From positions 559,010 through 623,009 of the forward strand of contig JASJOG010000193.1 in the NCBI GenBank assembly GCA_030142905.1: a stretch of DNA of 64,000 nt, read 5' to 3'. The notes beneath the pieces were generated by a model. It was not told where the DNA came from and did no database searches. It was given only the letters and a program-made list of their open reading frames with translations. The DNA is from Heliopora coerulea. Taxonomy: Eukaryota > Cnidaria > Anthozoa > Scleralcyonacea > Helioporidae. Every line of letters starts with the position of its first letter. Within the stretch, counting starts at the first letter, position 1. The position numbers were made by a program, and so were the translations under genes. Below are positions 54,838-64,000 of this stretch, in pieces.

Positions 54838-55428
54838 TTATCCCTTTATTGAACCATATTTAACTTTTATCTTTAACCATTCTTTCAAACAATCCTCCAA
54901 AAACGTACAAAAATACAGAGCAAACCACCCACAAGTAGCGTAATTCAAATGCTGAATCCTCCCTTTAATGCTACTACTGACAACAGACAGCTTATAGTTA
55001 CAAAGAGTCCAATTTTCGCTAGAATAATCACTGTGATCTCGACAACGTTTTTGAAAAAACGAACTTATGCTATCCATAATAGCAGCTGAAGAAACAAACC
55101 AAGGATTCCAAGAATCCAAAATCTTGTATTTGTATATTTTACAAATGCCTTCCTTCAAATATTCTTCTTCAAAACTCTTCTTATGAAGAATGCACAAAAT
55201 CCAATGCCTACCAGGTTTCAATGCAGGATCAGTATTCCAAATCCATTTCAATTTTCCGGGTTCATTATCAACTTCAGGGTGAACATCTCCAGGAAAAACA
55301 CCAACAACGGATCCTTTAACATTTTGATTCTCAATAAGATGCTCCAACATAACCATCATCAAAGGGACCCTTCTGAATGTATATTTCAATACAAAATCCC
55401 CTTCTCTACCAGCACCACAAGCCATCAC
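54838..55428 (-). CDS. Element C adenovirus-type maturation protease
   Basis: An intact 196-residue frame. Catalytic landmarks of the adenain family occur in order: His in KPGRHWILCIL (about residues 71-81), Asp in YKILDSWNPW (about 100-109), Gln in RIQHLNYATCGW and Cys in the same segment (about 158-169). Length is close to adenovirus protease (about 200). It would cut capsid and core precursors at Gly-Gly-type sites, which occur in the basic proteins of these elements. It converges with the polymerase-ATPase block. It is the only virion-cluster enzyme in B or C that looks intact. An alternative ULP1-like role is less likely given the neighbours. Confidence 0.85.
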   Translation of the reverse strand: MMACGAGREGDFVLKYTFRRVPLMMVMLEHLIENQNVKGSVVGVFPGDVHPEVDNEPGKLKWIWNTDPALKPGRHWILCILHKKSFEEEYLKEGICKIYKYKILDSWNPWFVSSAAIMDSISSFFQKRCRDHSDYSSENWTLCNYKLSVVSSSIKGRIQHLNYATCGWFALYFCTFLEDCLKEWLKIKVKYGSIKG

Positions 55429-55637
55429 ACAATGCTCTTGCTATATTCCTTCTATAGATCAATTCAAACAGCACTCTCCATCAAGTCAAATCCTCAGATA
55501 TAAACCTTTCACACTCTCATCAATCAATAAAAAATCCATATGCATATAGAATAATAAATTATTAATGAGTAAAATCATTTATACTTTTTAAGCGTCTGCT
55601 TTGCATAATAACCATCACTCCAATCACTAGACGAAAA

Positions 55638-56370
55638 TTAATCCATATTTCTACTCCCAACACTAGGTCCCTTGCCATACATCAATTCTACACATCTTTT
55701 CTCTTTCAAAGGAGTCATTCTCTTAATCTGAGTTTCAAAAGCACTCTGACTGACATCCTTCACACCGAAAGCAACTCTCAAACTAGTATTTTTAATTCCA
55801 GATCTATTAAAACCTGTCTTTTTCAACAAATTCAACACTTTAACTTTATCTCGATCATTCAAACAATAACTTTTTGAACTTGAAATATTTCTCTCGAAAT
55901 CATTCAATACATCTCTATATTTTAGACCAGCTGATTTCCCATCACCCTAAACCCATCTGCACCTTCTCTGAACCTGCTATCACTCAAAGAATTTTTAAAA
56001 TCCCTGACATTCTTTATCTCCAACAAATCCTTCATCTTGTTCCCATTTTCCTTCAAACCATCACCTGAACCCTCTCGGTTTCCAGGAGGAAGACAAGGCT
56101 CAGACAACAATGCTTCTCTATTTCTTGCTTTCTCTTTGAAATTGGCAACCCTACTTAAATTAATTCTAAAAGTATCTTTCAAACCACTGTCAGAAGACAA
56201 TTTCAAATATTTATCATAATCATTGATGATCTTGTTTAAACCAGACTGATCCAAAGCTTTGGAAACACTTTGCCATTTCACATTTTCATCCACTCTTCAC
56301 AAAATACTAGTCAATAACACAGGATCAATAACTTGCAGTCTTGACACTTTTTTGCTGCCTTTTGACATTT
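55638..56370 (-). pseudogene. Element C polar virion-cluster protein (MSK family), broken
   Basis: Start at ATG 56370 (MSKGSKKVSRLQVIDP). An in-frame TGA lies near 56298. The frame then continues 56293-55922 (KWQSVSKALDQSGLNKIIND; a Gly/Pro-rich CLPPGNREGSGDG). A frameshift near 55925 leads to 55907-55638 (YCLNDRDKVKVLNLLKKTGF). The element B gene 25240-25772 has the same start, polarity and position next to the protease. Possibly a minor capsid or scaffold precursor. No recognised domain. Confidence 0.55.
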
Positions 56371-56410
56371 TTTTTTTATTATCTCATCTTCCTACAAACA
56401 AAAAAATATT

Positions 56411-57000
56411 TCAAATCCTCTTCAAATATTTTGCCAGCTTTCTCAACACATTATGAAACAAAACATTCTCAACCAACAACAACTTTTCATCACAATTCCT
56501 CATTCTATTTGTAAAAAAACATTTCATCAAAACCACTTCACCGTCCGACAACTTTGGCAGAGAAGGATCTCGATGATTGGCATTACACAAAATTTTGACA
56601 CACTTCTTCAATCTACCAACAAAAGAATTATCTTTTCAATCTTTCTTCGTGATCCTTTTCCAAAAAATCTCGAATTTCATCGGAAAACAACTCCAGCTTA
56701 ACTACTCCATGATTCCCCTTTCCGCCATGTCCGTTTTCACGACATAATTTCTTGAAAAATCGACCATTCTTAAATAACTCTTTCACAACAGAATGAACAA
56801 TCTTTCCACACCGCTTTCTTTTCCTCACGTGAAAAATGCCAATCCTCATCAGCACTCAAAGAAGAAGAACTCTCAATGCAAGAATAATAAGAAATCGATT
56901 CTCGTCCCTCCTCACAATCTTCAGCATCAGATTCATCACTTTGCACATTATATTTCATAATTTTCTGTTTAGCTTCATCATCAAAATCACTCTTTTTCAT
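56411..57000 (-). pseudogene. Element C unknown protein 3, frameshifted
   Basis: The start at ATG 57000 gives an acidic Ser-rich N-part (MKKSDFDDEAKQKIMKYN; then SSSSLSADEDWHFSREEKK). Two further frames (56855-56628 and 56611-56411) carry VKLELFSDEIRDFLEKDHEE and CDEKLLLVENVLFHNVLRKL. The last block is conserved in element B near 25930-25985. Breaks lie near 56780 and 56630. About 190 residues when whole. An acidic start followed by a helical, Leu-rich end. Function unknown. Confidence 0.5.
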
Positions 57001-57111
57001 TTAACTATAAAACATAAAAAAAAAAAAAAAACTTATTTTTACAATCAATTCATTATTAAAATACCATCAGCAAAGCAATAAACAACTGCTCAACTGTTCT
57101 TTCTTGGCAGA

Positions 57112-57354
57112 TCACACTTCAATTGTCTTAAACATATATCGAGAACCCCTTCCATAATGACCAGGATTCTCATAAAACAAAGGAGAACGAGTTGACACTT
57201 GAGGGAAACGAAGACGACCATCCATAACAGGAAGAAAACGTTTGGTTTGGAAGTTATTAAAAATTATACGATCAGCATTCCAAAAATACTTATTCTTCAC
57301 ATTCACAAAACTTTTCATTCCACCAACCATATTTTTTTTTCCAACTCCTCTCAA
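57112..57354 (-). CDS. Element C small basic protein
   Basis: An 80-residue frame between the capsid gene and unknown protein 3. Gly/Arg/Phe-rich (MRGVGKKNMVGGMKSFVNVK; then YENPGHYGRGSRYMFKTIEV). No clear match was found in element B. Could be a minor virion protein; unrecognised. Confidence 0.4.
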   Translation of the reverse strand: MRGVGKKNMVGGMKSFVNVKNKYFWNADRIIFNNFQTKRFLPVMDGRLRFPQVSTRSPLFYENPGHYGRGSRYMFKTIEV

Positions 57355-57394
57355 AAATAAATAAAATAATTAAATAAGTAATTTCTTTAAAAGT

Positions 57395-58871
57395 AGTTTT
57401 CAAAAAACCAAGTTGAACAACCTGATTCATAAGACCCCCAAAAATAACATAAACCTTAACATTCTGCATTTCAAATTCAATTTCAACATACTTTTCTTTG
57501 GTTCCATCGGAAGCACCCAGATATTAGAGTCCTTAGTAGGACTCAATTCAAATGCCATCAAAGCATGCCCTTCTTCATAATCATCATAACTAACATGCAT
57601 GTTTTCAAAATCTTCCAAATGAAGAGCAAGCCTCGTATGAAAATAAGCATCTTCTGAATTTTTAATGGGATAACAAATAGGAATATTATTCACTTTAACG
57701 ATAACACTAGTCATCTTTTCCCAACTAAAATAAGTCAGAGGAACAAAAGCATCACCGTTATAATAATCATTCCTCACCAAACCCATAAGCATAACATAAG
57801 GAATGTTACTGCCAAAAATATTGTTGCAAGAGAATTTACTACTCTCACAATTGTGAACAGCCATTCTAACATGAACTTCCTGAGTAAAAACATCGACAGG
57901 TCGTCCTTGTTTCTCCATCAACAAATTAATCTGACTTTGAATCAAATCGTCAGGAGTAACATGCTTAAAATGCATATAAAAATTGTTGAAATTCACTTTA
58001 ACACCATCCAATTTAGCTAAATTACCAGCATTCTGCCCCATCACCAGAAGCATTCGCCACCCCGTGATGAAAAGCTACTCAGTCCCAGCATACTTATGCT
58101 CTGACATAGTCAAAAACTTATGTTGACTTTCTCTAGTGAATTTCATCCTTAAAGTATTGTTAGTGGGGATATACTGATCACCAGAATTGAAAAAAGGCAT
58201 AAGCATTTTCTCTATGCAATACTGAGGATCTGCATTTACAATACTATCAATTCTTTTCTTTGTACCAGTATTTGCAATAATAGGAGCTCTAGTATTGTTT
58301 GCATTATCATCATCTGTAACATCATGTAAATATTGCCTTTTATCAGGGACATCTTCCCATCCCATGTTACAACCATACAAATCTTCTTTAGCATTTTTTC
58401 TCTCAAAAAGACGTGAAAAAATACTGCTCACAATCAAATTATCAGTATGAGAAACAGGTAAAGCAACACCATTTGCAACCACATCAACAGATTTCCACCA
58501 AGAAGCCAAAGGCCAAGGAATATAATCACAAATAGTGCTGGCATTCAATTTAGCCCTACCGCTTGTTCTAACATAAGTATCCAGCAACTTAATCAAACCA
58601 CCCCCTTGCATCTTCTTCAAAAACGTATAATACAGACGTTTCACCTTTGCTAGCTTTCAAATGAACCCACGACTTCTCCTTCAAAGAATTATTAAAAGGA
58701 ATCCTCTCAAACAATTCCATAGGTTCATAAAACATAACAGTATGACCAATAACATTCTGATTGTCACTCCTAACAACAGGACCACTTTTAGATTCTTCTG
58801 ACTATTCATAAGCTTTCAACAATGCTCGAGCACTTTCATTATTCCCCTCATAAACATCTGTGCGTCCTATC
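57395..58871 (-). pseudogene. Element C major capsid protein (hexon-like), broken
   Basis: Start near ATG 58871 (MIGRTDVYEGNNESARAL). An in-frame TAG follows near 58802 and a frame change near 58645. The core frame 58644-58075 includes CDYIPWPLASWWKSVDVVAN and LPVSHTDNLIVSSIF. After a frameshift near 58060, frame 58053-57427 includes YMHFKHVTPDDLIQSQINLL, DVFTQEVHVRMAVHN and FELSPTKDSNIWVLPMEPKK. The last strand is in another frame to about 57395. About 490 residues. The HTDN and EVHV blocks match element B. Corresponds to the double jelly-roll hexon-like protein of adintoviruses and Polintons. Confidence 0.75.
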
Positions 58872-59065
58872 ATTTTTTTGTTTTTTTCCTCCTAAAATGC
58901 TTCCATTCAAAAAAATTCCTTTTAATTTACAAACAATTTTTAAACTTATTCCTATTTTCCAACATGATCAACTTCACTTTCTTTTTCTCCTTATTAGATT
59001 CACCCAACCCACATGTTCATTTTCTACTACCAGCAGACAAATTATTAGATCCTTCATAACATACC

Positions 59066-59347
59066 CTACTTCTCTTCCTTTTCAACTCTCTTTTTTCTAT
59101 CTACATAATGTTTCACAGCTTCAGGCAAATGCAAAGGAATCCCTCTCAAAGCATACAGCTCATCATAAGGAACAACCCTATTTTTCCTGCAAGGAACATC
59201 ATCAGTCTTCACTTTATAATAATGATTATCACCAAAACCAAATCTCCGAGAAGTTCTCCTTCAAATGGGTCGAGGTGTCACAAACACTTTACCATCCTTA
59301 TTCTTCACAATCCGCTTATTAAAATTTCCCAAAAGAACATCATCCAT
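59066..59347 (-). pseudogene. Element C small virion-cluster protein with one internal TGA
   Basis: A single frame of 93 codons from ATG 59347 (MDDVLLGNFNKRIVKNKDGK) to TAG 59066-59068, with one TGA near 59261. The second half is basic (YDELYALRGIPLHLPEAVKH, then VDRKKRVEKEEK). Same slot as element B 28290-28760. Plus-strand frames over it (58822-59322, 59108-59425) are shadows. Function unknown. Confidence 0.5.
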
Positions 59348-59425
59348 TTTTTTGTTTTTTTTATTTTTTTCTATCTGATATCAAATCACATTCAAAAAAA
59401 AAAACAAAAAAAACAAATCATTTAA

Positions 59426-59912
59426 CAAAGTCAAAATGCACTTTAATAACTTCAAATTCACAACAAGCAACAGCATCATCAAAATAATTTAAAGTAAATT
59501 CAAATTTTGAATTGACATCATCATCATCATCATCAGTCAACATTGCAATAGGTATGTTATAAACTTTACCATGATCAACAGATTGTCTAAATTAAAAAAA
59601 CCGTTGCTGCTTTCCACAACAAAAAACACACTTTGCGCTAGAATAACTGTGATAAACAGATTTACCACTCTCCACAAACGAAACATCATCAGCATTACTC
59701 TTCTTATTCAAAGGAGAAAAATTAAAAAAATGCTGATACAAAAGTTAAAAATTATCAAGCCAAGTTGCATAAAATCCACAAATAACAAATTCACACTCAG
59801 AATGATTATACGATCCATCAAATATATGAGCTTTCAATCCATCATCAACATGAAGAGATGTCAAAATTACTTTTCCTGATGAAACTCCAAAGTTAAAATG
59901 AACATGCCACAT
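59426..59912 (-). pseudogene. Element C unknown protein 4, broken
   Basis: Starts about 59912 (MWHVHFNFGVSSGKVILTSL). Continues with CEFVICGFYATWLDNF, CVFCCGKQQRFF, and an end with an Asp run followed by SKFEFTLNYFDDAVACCEFE. Stops near 59740 and 59595. The Asp run is encoded by six CAT-type triplets on the plus strand (59518-59537). Counterpart of element B 28840-29270. Function unknown. Confidence 0.45.
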
Positions 59913-59913
59913 T

Positions 59914-60270
59914 TTAATTATTATTATCTAAAAGAAAAAAAGTACACTCTCGAATTCTCACAACAACAGCTTGCAATCTTTTATTCAATTCATTAGTAAC
60001 CCAAGGCAAAACTTTATTTTTCACAATCGATCTTGCTGTTTTTCCTGTAAGTGCCTTAAACATCCTTTTCCCCACACTTTTAAAAGCGTTAGAACCCATC
60101 TGATTGGAATGTTGCTTCATAGCATTCCTTACAAGCAATCTATTAATACTTGACATTGCACTACCATCCCTTTGATATACCCTAAACCTCCTTCCTCCAC
60201 CATTTTTTTTGGTGTGTTTTTTTTTAGTTTTAGAGCAGGTAACGACAGAAAATTTTTTGATATTCAACAT
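59914..60270 (-). CDS. Element C basic core-like protein
   Basis: A 118-residue frame from ATG 60270. Lys/Arg-rich start (KTKKKHTKKNGGGRRFRVYQ), then MSSINRLLVRNAMKQHSNQM, FKALTGKTARSIVKNKV and LPWVTNELNKRLQ. The last block matches the end of the element B basic protein at 29652-29915. The Gly-Gly-Gly near residue 25 could be a protease site. The final 15 residues or so (RIRECTFFLLDNNN) look like read-on past the natural end. Likely DNA-binding core or membrane-active capsid peptide, by analogy with adenovirus pVI/pX. Only one copy is present here, against two in element B. Confidence 0.55.
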   Translation of the reverse strand: MLNIKKFSVVTCSKTKKKHTKKNGGGRRFRVYQRDGSAMSSINRLLVRNAMKQHSNQMGSNAFKSVGKRMFKALTGKTARSIVKNKVLPWVTNELNKRLQAVVVRIRECTFFLLDNNN

Positions 60271-60284
60271 GGTGTCAAATAACG

Positions 60285-61094
60285 CATAAACCCAGCTTGC
60301 AACACTGCCCTCTTATGATTCAACATTCCACAGTTATCTTCATAAGACAAATTTGATCTGCATACCTTTTATTTACTGGGAACAAACAATGGTACTCGCT
60401 TAAACTTCACATCACAACTCATTCATGCTCCCATTCTGTCCAACGCTAACACGGATGCCCACCCTCTCTCAACACATGGTAAACTTCCCTTAAGATTACG
60501 ATGGTGTGCAGAATTGGTCTTCCCAAGACACACAAGACTGGTAAACACACATTTTATCTCCTTCTACTTATATATTTTACTGGTTCTTGCTTTTCTTCTG
60601 GCAGTATAACATTGACTGCCAACCCCAAATCCCTGCTGAAGAGGCCACAGAAGGCCGAAACATACATCCAGGGTTGTGTCCCAAGATATTTATGCACGAG
60701 ACAATGTTACACATCTTTTACTATTTCTCTCTGTATCCATACATACTTCTTTATTAAACTCTACACTGCATGGCCAACTGCATAGCCATCTAACTGTCGG
60801 TAAAACCCCAAGGCCGGGTGGTCAGTTTTGATTTCCCATATTGCACTCATGGTAATTACTAATACACCTTCACAACACAAATGTATACTCCACAATTTAC
60901 TGTGAAACTAAAGACTCATTCACTCAACTCTACATGGCATATCACTAGTGTAGCCATGTCACGCTCACTATAGCCCGTGGCTAAAAGCGAGTTCCATCAT
61001 TAACAGTTTCACTCCCAATTGTTAGACAATCACAACTACACAACTGTAACACCAGTGTGGTTCCAATTACCTGCTCTAAAAAAAAAAAAAAAAA
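60285..61094 (+). mobile_element. Non-coding insertion ending in poly(A), probably a retroposon
   Basis: Balanced base composition in contrast to the A/C-rich element around it, no ORF of interest, and a run of 16-17 A at 61078-61094. It separates the end of the penton-like gene from the basic protein gene. A retroposed, poly(A)-tailed sequence in plus orientation fits. No clear target duplication was found, and the left edge is only approximate. It may resemble a SINE or an RNA-derived copy. Confidence 0.5.
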
Positions 61095-61829
61095 TTATTG
61101 AAAAATATTCTATTCTCATTTATATCATTAACCGTGACATGAATTCTGTCAATAATACCACTTTTCAATTTCTGTTCATACCCGCTTGGTGAATAAGACA
61201 GTTCCCATTCCTCCAACCAGCAAATTACTTCTATAAGTGAAACCCAATTGAACAGGTTCAACTTTATCACAATCAACAAAAATGAAATTAAGACCATCAC
61301 TATCATCCATCAAGTATTTGCTCTCCACAATCCCAAAATAATCAGTTTTAGTATTTCCAGGTTTCACTTCAAATGTAACAACATTCTTCTCAAATTCCAA
61401 TACGTGACCCAATCCAGGTCCAAAATCCAATTTGTCAAAAAGACCATACCTATCATAACCATTCGCTGTTTTAGAAGTCGACTTTTTCATAAACGAAGAA
61501 GAATAACTGTTTATTGTTTTGCCTCTGGACAAAATTTTGCTTCCCGAAAAAAACTCAAAATGCTTCTCAAATTTGACCAAACAACGTTTCTCAACAGTCT
61601 CCTCAAAAACAATTCCAAAATAATAAAGCTTTCGATTCAGATAATCCAACAATTCTGACTTTGAATAATTCCCATCTGGAACAAGAAACTTCTCCAGTTG
61701 AAATGTGACTTCTCCATCCAAATAGTTACCATTTGCATGAAGCACGTAATTCGAAAATTTCAAACTCACCAAACAAGAAAAATCATCTCTATTACGAGCA
61801 CAAATAGTCAAAATTGTTTGCGGATACAT
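61095..61829 (-). pseudogene. Element C penton-like minor capsid protein, 3' end cut
   Basis: The main frame of 217 residues from ATG 61829 (MYPQTILTICARNRDDFSCL) is intact to 61176. Blocks are FLVPDGNYSKSELLDYLNRK, GLGHVLEFEKNVVTFEV, and GLNFIFVDCDKVEPVQLGFT. Shortly before its stop, reading passes to a second frame (RIHVTVNDINENRIFFNN) that ends at the poly(A) run. It matches element B 36902-37435 plus 29931-30108. Beta-rich and in the penton position between integrase and core gene. A jelly-roll vertex protein is the likely role. Confidence 0.65.
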
Positions 61830-62007
61830 GGATTAATCAACCTTAATGTAATAATTTCCATATCACGTATCCAAAGGGGGATGAATATCGGTTTTGAAAT
61901 CGTTAGTTCAATTATCTCATCTGTCATTTGATTGCTAGAAAGTAACAAATTCATACCTTGTCTTCACAAAAAAATTAACAAACTAAAACATGCTTGTTTT
62001 TGCAGAT

Positions 62008-62960
62008 CTATCCAACTTTTTGCAATTCTTGTCTATAAAACAACCCAGATACAATTTCACCATTATCATCCACTAATCTATAAGTAACGGGATCAGTCAA
62101 CCTAACAGAACTAACAACATAAATACTTCTACTCCAATTCAACCTGCTTTCCTTAGAAAACAAACTTTTCATCACAGAAACTCTAACCTTATCCCCTCCT
62201 TTCAAAACACTACCTTTTCTCATCAAAGGTTTGAAATCAAAATATCCACGATACGTAAACGACAAAGTCAAAACAACATTTCCACGATAAACATCCCTTG
62301 GGTATTCACCTCCCAAACCAGAGTGCTCACTTTCATTATATCTTTCAACAATCAAATCCAAAAACTGAGTATACCTTCCAACATCCTTACCGTAAATACC
62401 AAACAAAACCCCCTATCATCCTCTTCAAAGTCCGAATAACCCTTTCAACGATTACAGCTTTCATTTTCATAATTTGAACTAAAATTTAAATTAACCCTCC
62501 TCCCATAAAAAGTATCATTTTTAACCCAAATGCGAACTCCCCCCCTCTATCACATTGCAAATGTTCAGGAGGAACACCAACATTTCCAGCTTTCCTCTCA
62601 TCATTCAGAATCTCGACAAATTTTTTGGGAACAAGATCAAACTCTTGTTCTTCAATTTTTTCACCCACAAATAATGACTATAAACGTCAATCATGACAAG
62701 AATATATCTCAAACCACTGTTATATCTTTCTAAATACTTCAAATCCACTAAATCCATCTGCCATTGATGATTAACATCAACTGGCTGAACTCTCAATCTC
62801 TTATATCTCTTTCTAGAAGAATGCAACAATTCATATCACTCTTTCAAAATATCATCCCCAGACAAAAAAGTCTTCCTCTTCTCATCACCAATTAACTGGG
62901 CTAAAGACTTCATGAAAGAAGGATCAATTTTCTCTTTCTTTTTATTCTTTTTTGTTTTTA
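62008..62960 (-). pseudogene. Element C retroviral-type integrase, broken
   Basis: The N-part (about 62960-62830) reads DPSFMKSLAQLIGDEKRK. The core has Asp in NHQWQMDLVDL (about 62750-62785), Asp in LQCDRGGEFAF (about 62535-62570) and Glu in VERVIRTLKRM (about 62430-62465). The C-terminal frame 62406-62008 has GDKVRVSVMKSLFSKES (SH3-like) and DPVTYRLVDDNGEIVSGLFY. No chromodomain, unlike element A. Breaks near 62845, 62660, 62490 and 62410. It inserts Polinton/adintovirus DNA into the genome. Present at this side in C but missing from the matching place in B. Confidence 0.85.
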
Positions 62961-62992
62961 ACTAAATAACACAAAAAAATTACAATAATCAC

Positions 62993-63745
62993 TTTCTTTT
63001 CCTTTTAGAATTAGATGTGCTAGATTCATCTGGAACACTTTGAATATGTTTACAAAACTCATAATGAACAGATTCATTAGCAATACAATCATCAAGATCA
63101 ATCCCTTCACACACCCATTTTCAACTCAATAATACGCTTCCTAAGCAAAGCAATTCTAGATAAACTATTATTTGCTTTATCAAACTCTAAATCAAACATT
63201 AAATAATTGAAAAAATTGAAATGTTTCTTTAAAAATCTTCTCCCCACTTCTGACACGAGTTGTCAGCATCTCGAACTTCATCGCCTCTTCTCAATTCAGG
63301 ATGACAATCCAACATGATTCTTCTAAACTCCACAAGCTTCTTGGCAATAACACCAAACAAATCCTTTTTCTGAAAAGGAAAATGCTTGAAAGAATCCATC
63401 TCATCAAAACCAGTAACCTCCGGAGACAACGAAGTCATCAAAACTTCAATATCTTCATCATCAACCAACAGTTGGACATCAGAAACTTTTCTTTTCATCT
63501 CAACCAAGATTCCAATTTCCGAATTGCTCATTTTTGCATAAAACCAATCATTTGTCCCTCTCAACAACAACAACATACTTCATTTCATCATAAGAAACTT
63601 GTGATAAAATATCGCTCAAAGGTAACAAATGTTCAAAGTCAAATTGAAATTTTGAATTCCTCATGAAACGCAATCCTCTTTTAACATTAGGAAGTGCTCT
63701 ATAAATGTCACAACTTTTATTCCATTTGTTAAAACATACTTGCAT
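62993..63745 (-). pseudogene. Element C unknown protein 5, frameshifted
   Basis: Three successive frames: 63745-63548 (NKWNKSCDIYRALPNVKRGL; FDFEHLLPLSDILSQVSYDE), 63576-63229 (KMSNSEIGILVEMKRKVSDV; DDEDIEVLMTSLSPEVTGFD; CHPELRRGDEVRDADNSCQK), and about 63230-62993 (SLSRIALLRKRIIEL, then CIANESVHYEFCKHIQSVPD and a basic end). They could be one gene of roughly 250 residues or two. Upstream of the integrase on the same strand. No family recognised. Confidence 0.45.
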
Positions 63746-63848
63746 TTCTGAATCATTCAGAATATTGCATTAATTTGGTTATAACCTCAACATTAGACTT
63801 TGTATACAATTACATTCTGTAATTCAAAAATACAGCTAAAGAAAAAAA

Positions 63849-64000
63849 TTACCTCTTTAAATACATAACATGATCAGATTCATCCCCATCAATCAAAACA
63901 TCATTAAAACGCACATTACTAAACTTTCGACAACACAAAGGACCATCCAAATGAATATTTACACTAGTCCCACCGCTTGAAGGACAATTCAAAAAAGAAA
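63849..64000 (-). CDS. Partial ORF at the window edge, element C
   Basis: The minus-strand frame entering from the right edge reads NCPSSGGTSVNIHLDGPLCC and ends HVMYLKR at TAA 63849-63851. AG/GTAATT at the end and TTTTGAATTACAG about 40 bases on could be splice signals linking it to the next gene, but this is speculative. Too short to identify. Confidence 0.35.
   Translation of the reverse strand, partial: SFLNCPSSGGTSVNIHLDGPLCCRKFSNVRFNDVLIDGDESDHVMYLKR

Noticed and set aside
58822..59425. Plus-strand ORFs of 166 and 105 codons
   Set aside because: Shadows of the minus-strand virion-cluster gene 59066-59347; they consist mostly of Phe/Ser/His runs produced by A/C-rich sequence.
1..64000. 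CRISPR arrays, operons, ribosome binding sites
   Set aside because: Sequence character (SINEs, hAT, Harbinger, Ty3-type remnants) is eukaryotic; no regularly spaced short repeats with unique spacers were seen.

Overview
This looks like a low-GC invertebrate nuclear genome made almost entirely of mobile elements and endogenised virus-like elements. Several families here (a coral/anemone-type Polinton-like capsid and integrase set, a transposase with a C-terminal CXC domain, a tRNA-derived SINE) are ones I associate with cnidarians, so a cnidarian is my best guess, at moderate confidence. I see no intact cellular gene. Nearly every coding region is broken by stops or frameshifts, so most entries are pseudogenes.

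Layout. 0-2 kb: PIF/Harbinger transposase plus its Myb/SANT-like partner, convergent. 2.0-3.7 kb: Ty3-type retrotransposon fragment, gag-protease-integrase with no reverse transcriptase between protease and integrase. 4.2-12 kb, element A: a Polinton-like element with packaging ATPase, capsid-like protein, a protein with hydrophobic segments, chromodomain integrase and a penton-like protein. One of its genes is split by a tRNA-derived SINE cluster with a 12-bp target duplication. About 12.8-38.9 kb, element B: an adintovirus/Polinton-type element. It carries a conserved unknown protein, a TNF-receptor-like membrane protein, a SET-domain protein, protein-primed DNA polymerase B, ATPase, adenovirus-like protease, major capsid protein, two basic core-like proteins, a penton-like protein and a duplicated accessory gene. 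It is interrupted by a DNA transposon (about 17.1-19.9 kb) and a 6.8-kb CXC-type transposon (30.1-36.9 kb) that splits the penton-like gene. About 40-64 kb, element C: a diverged relative of B in the same orientation and gene order. It is interrupted by an hAT transposon (52.3-54.7 kb) and a poly(A)-tailed insertion (about 60.3-61.1 kb), has an integrase at its right side, and runs off the window.

How the genes fit together. In B and C, polymerase and ATPase run on the plus strand, and the virion genes (protease, capsid, core, penton-like) run convergently on the minus strand. Left of the polymerase lie accessory genes: a SET methyltransferase-like gene, convergent with a signal-peptide/Cys-rich/one-membrane-span protein, plus two unknown families shared by both elements.

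Most notable: B is T/G-rich and C is A/C-rich on the same (plus) strand over their whole lengths, whatever the gene direction, while the inserted transposons are balanced. The two polymerases have also lost different catalytic residues. Coordinates of broken genes are approximate at their edges; all homology statements come from reading motifs, not from searches.
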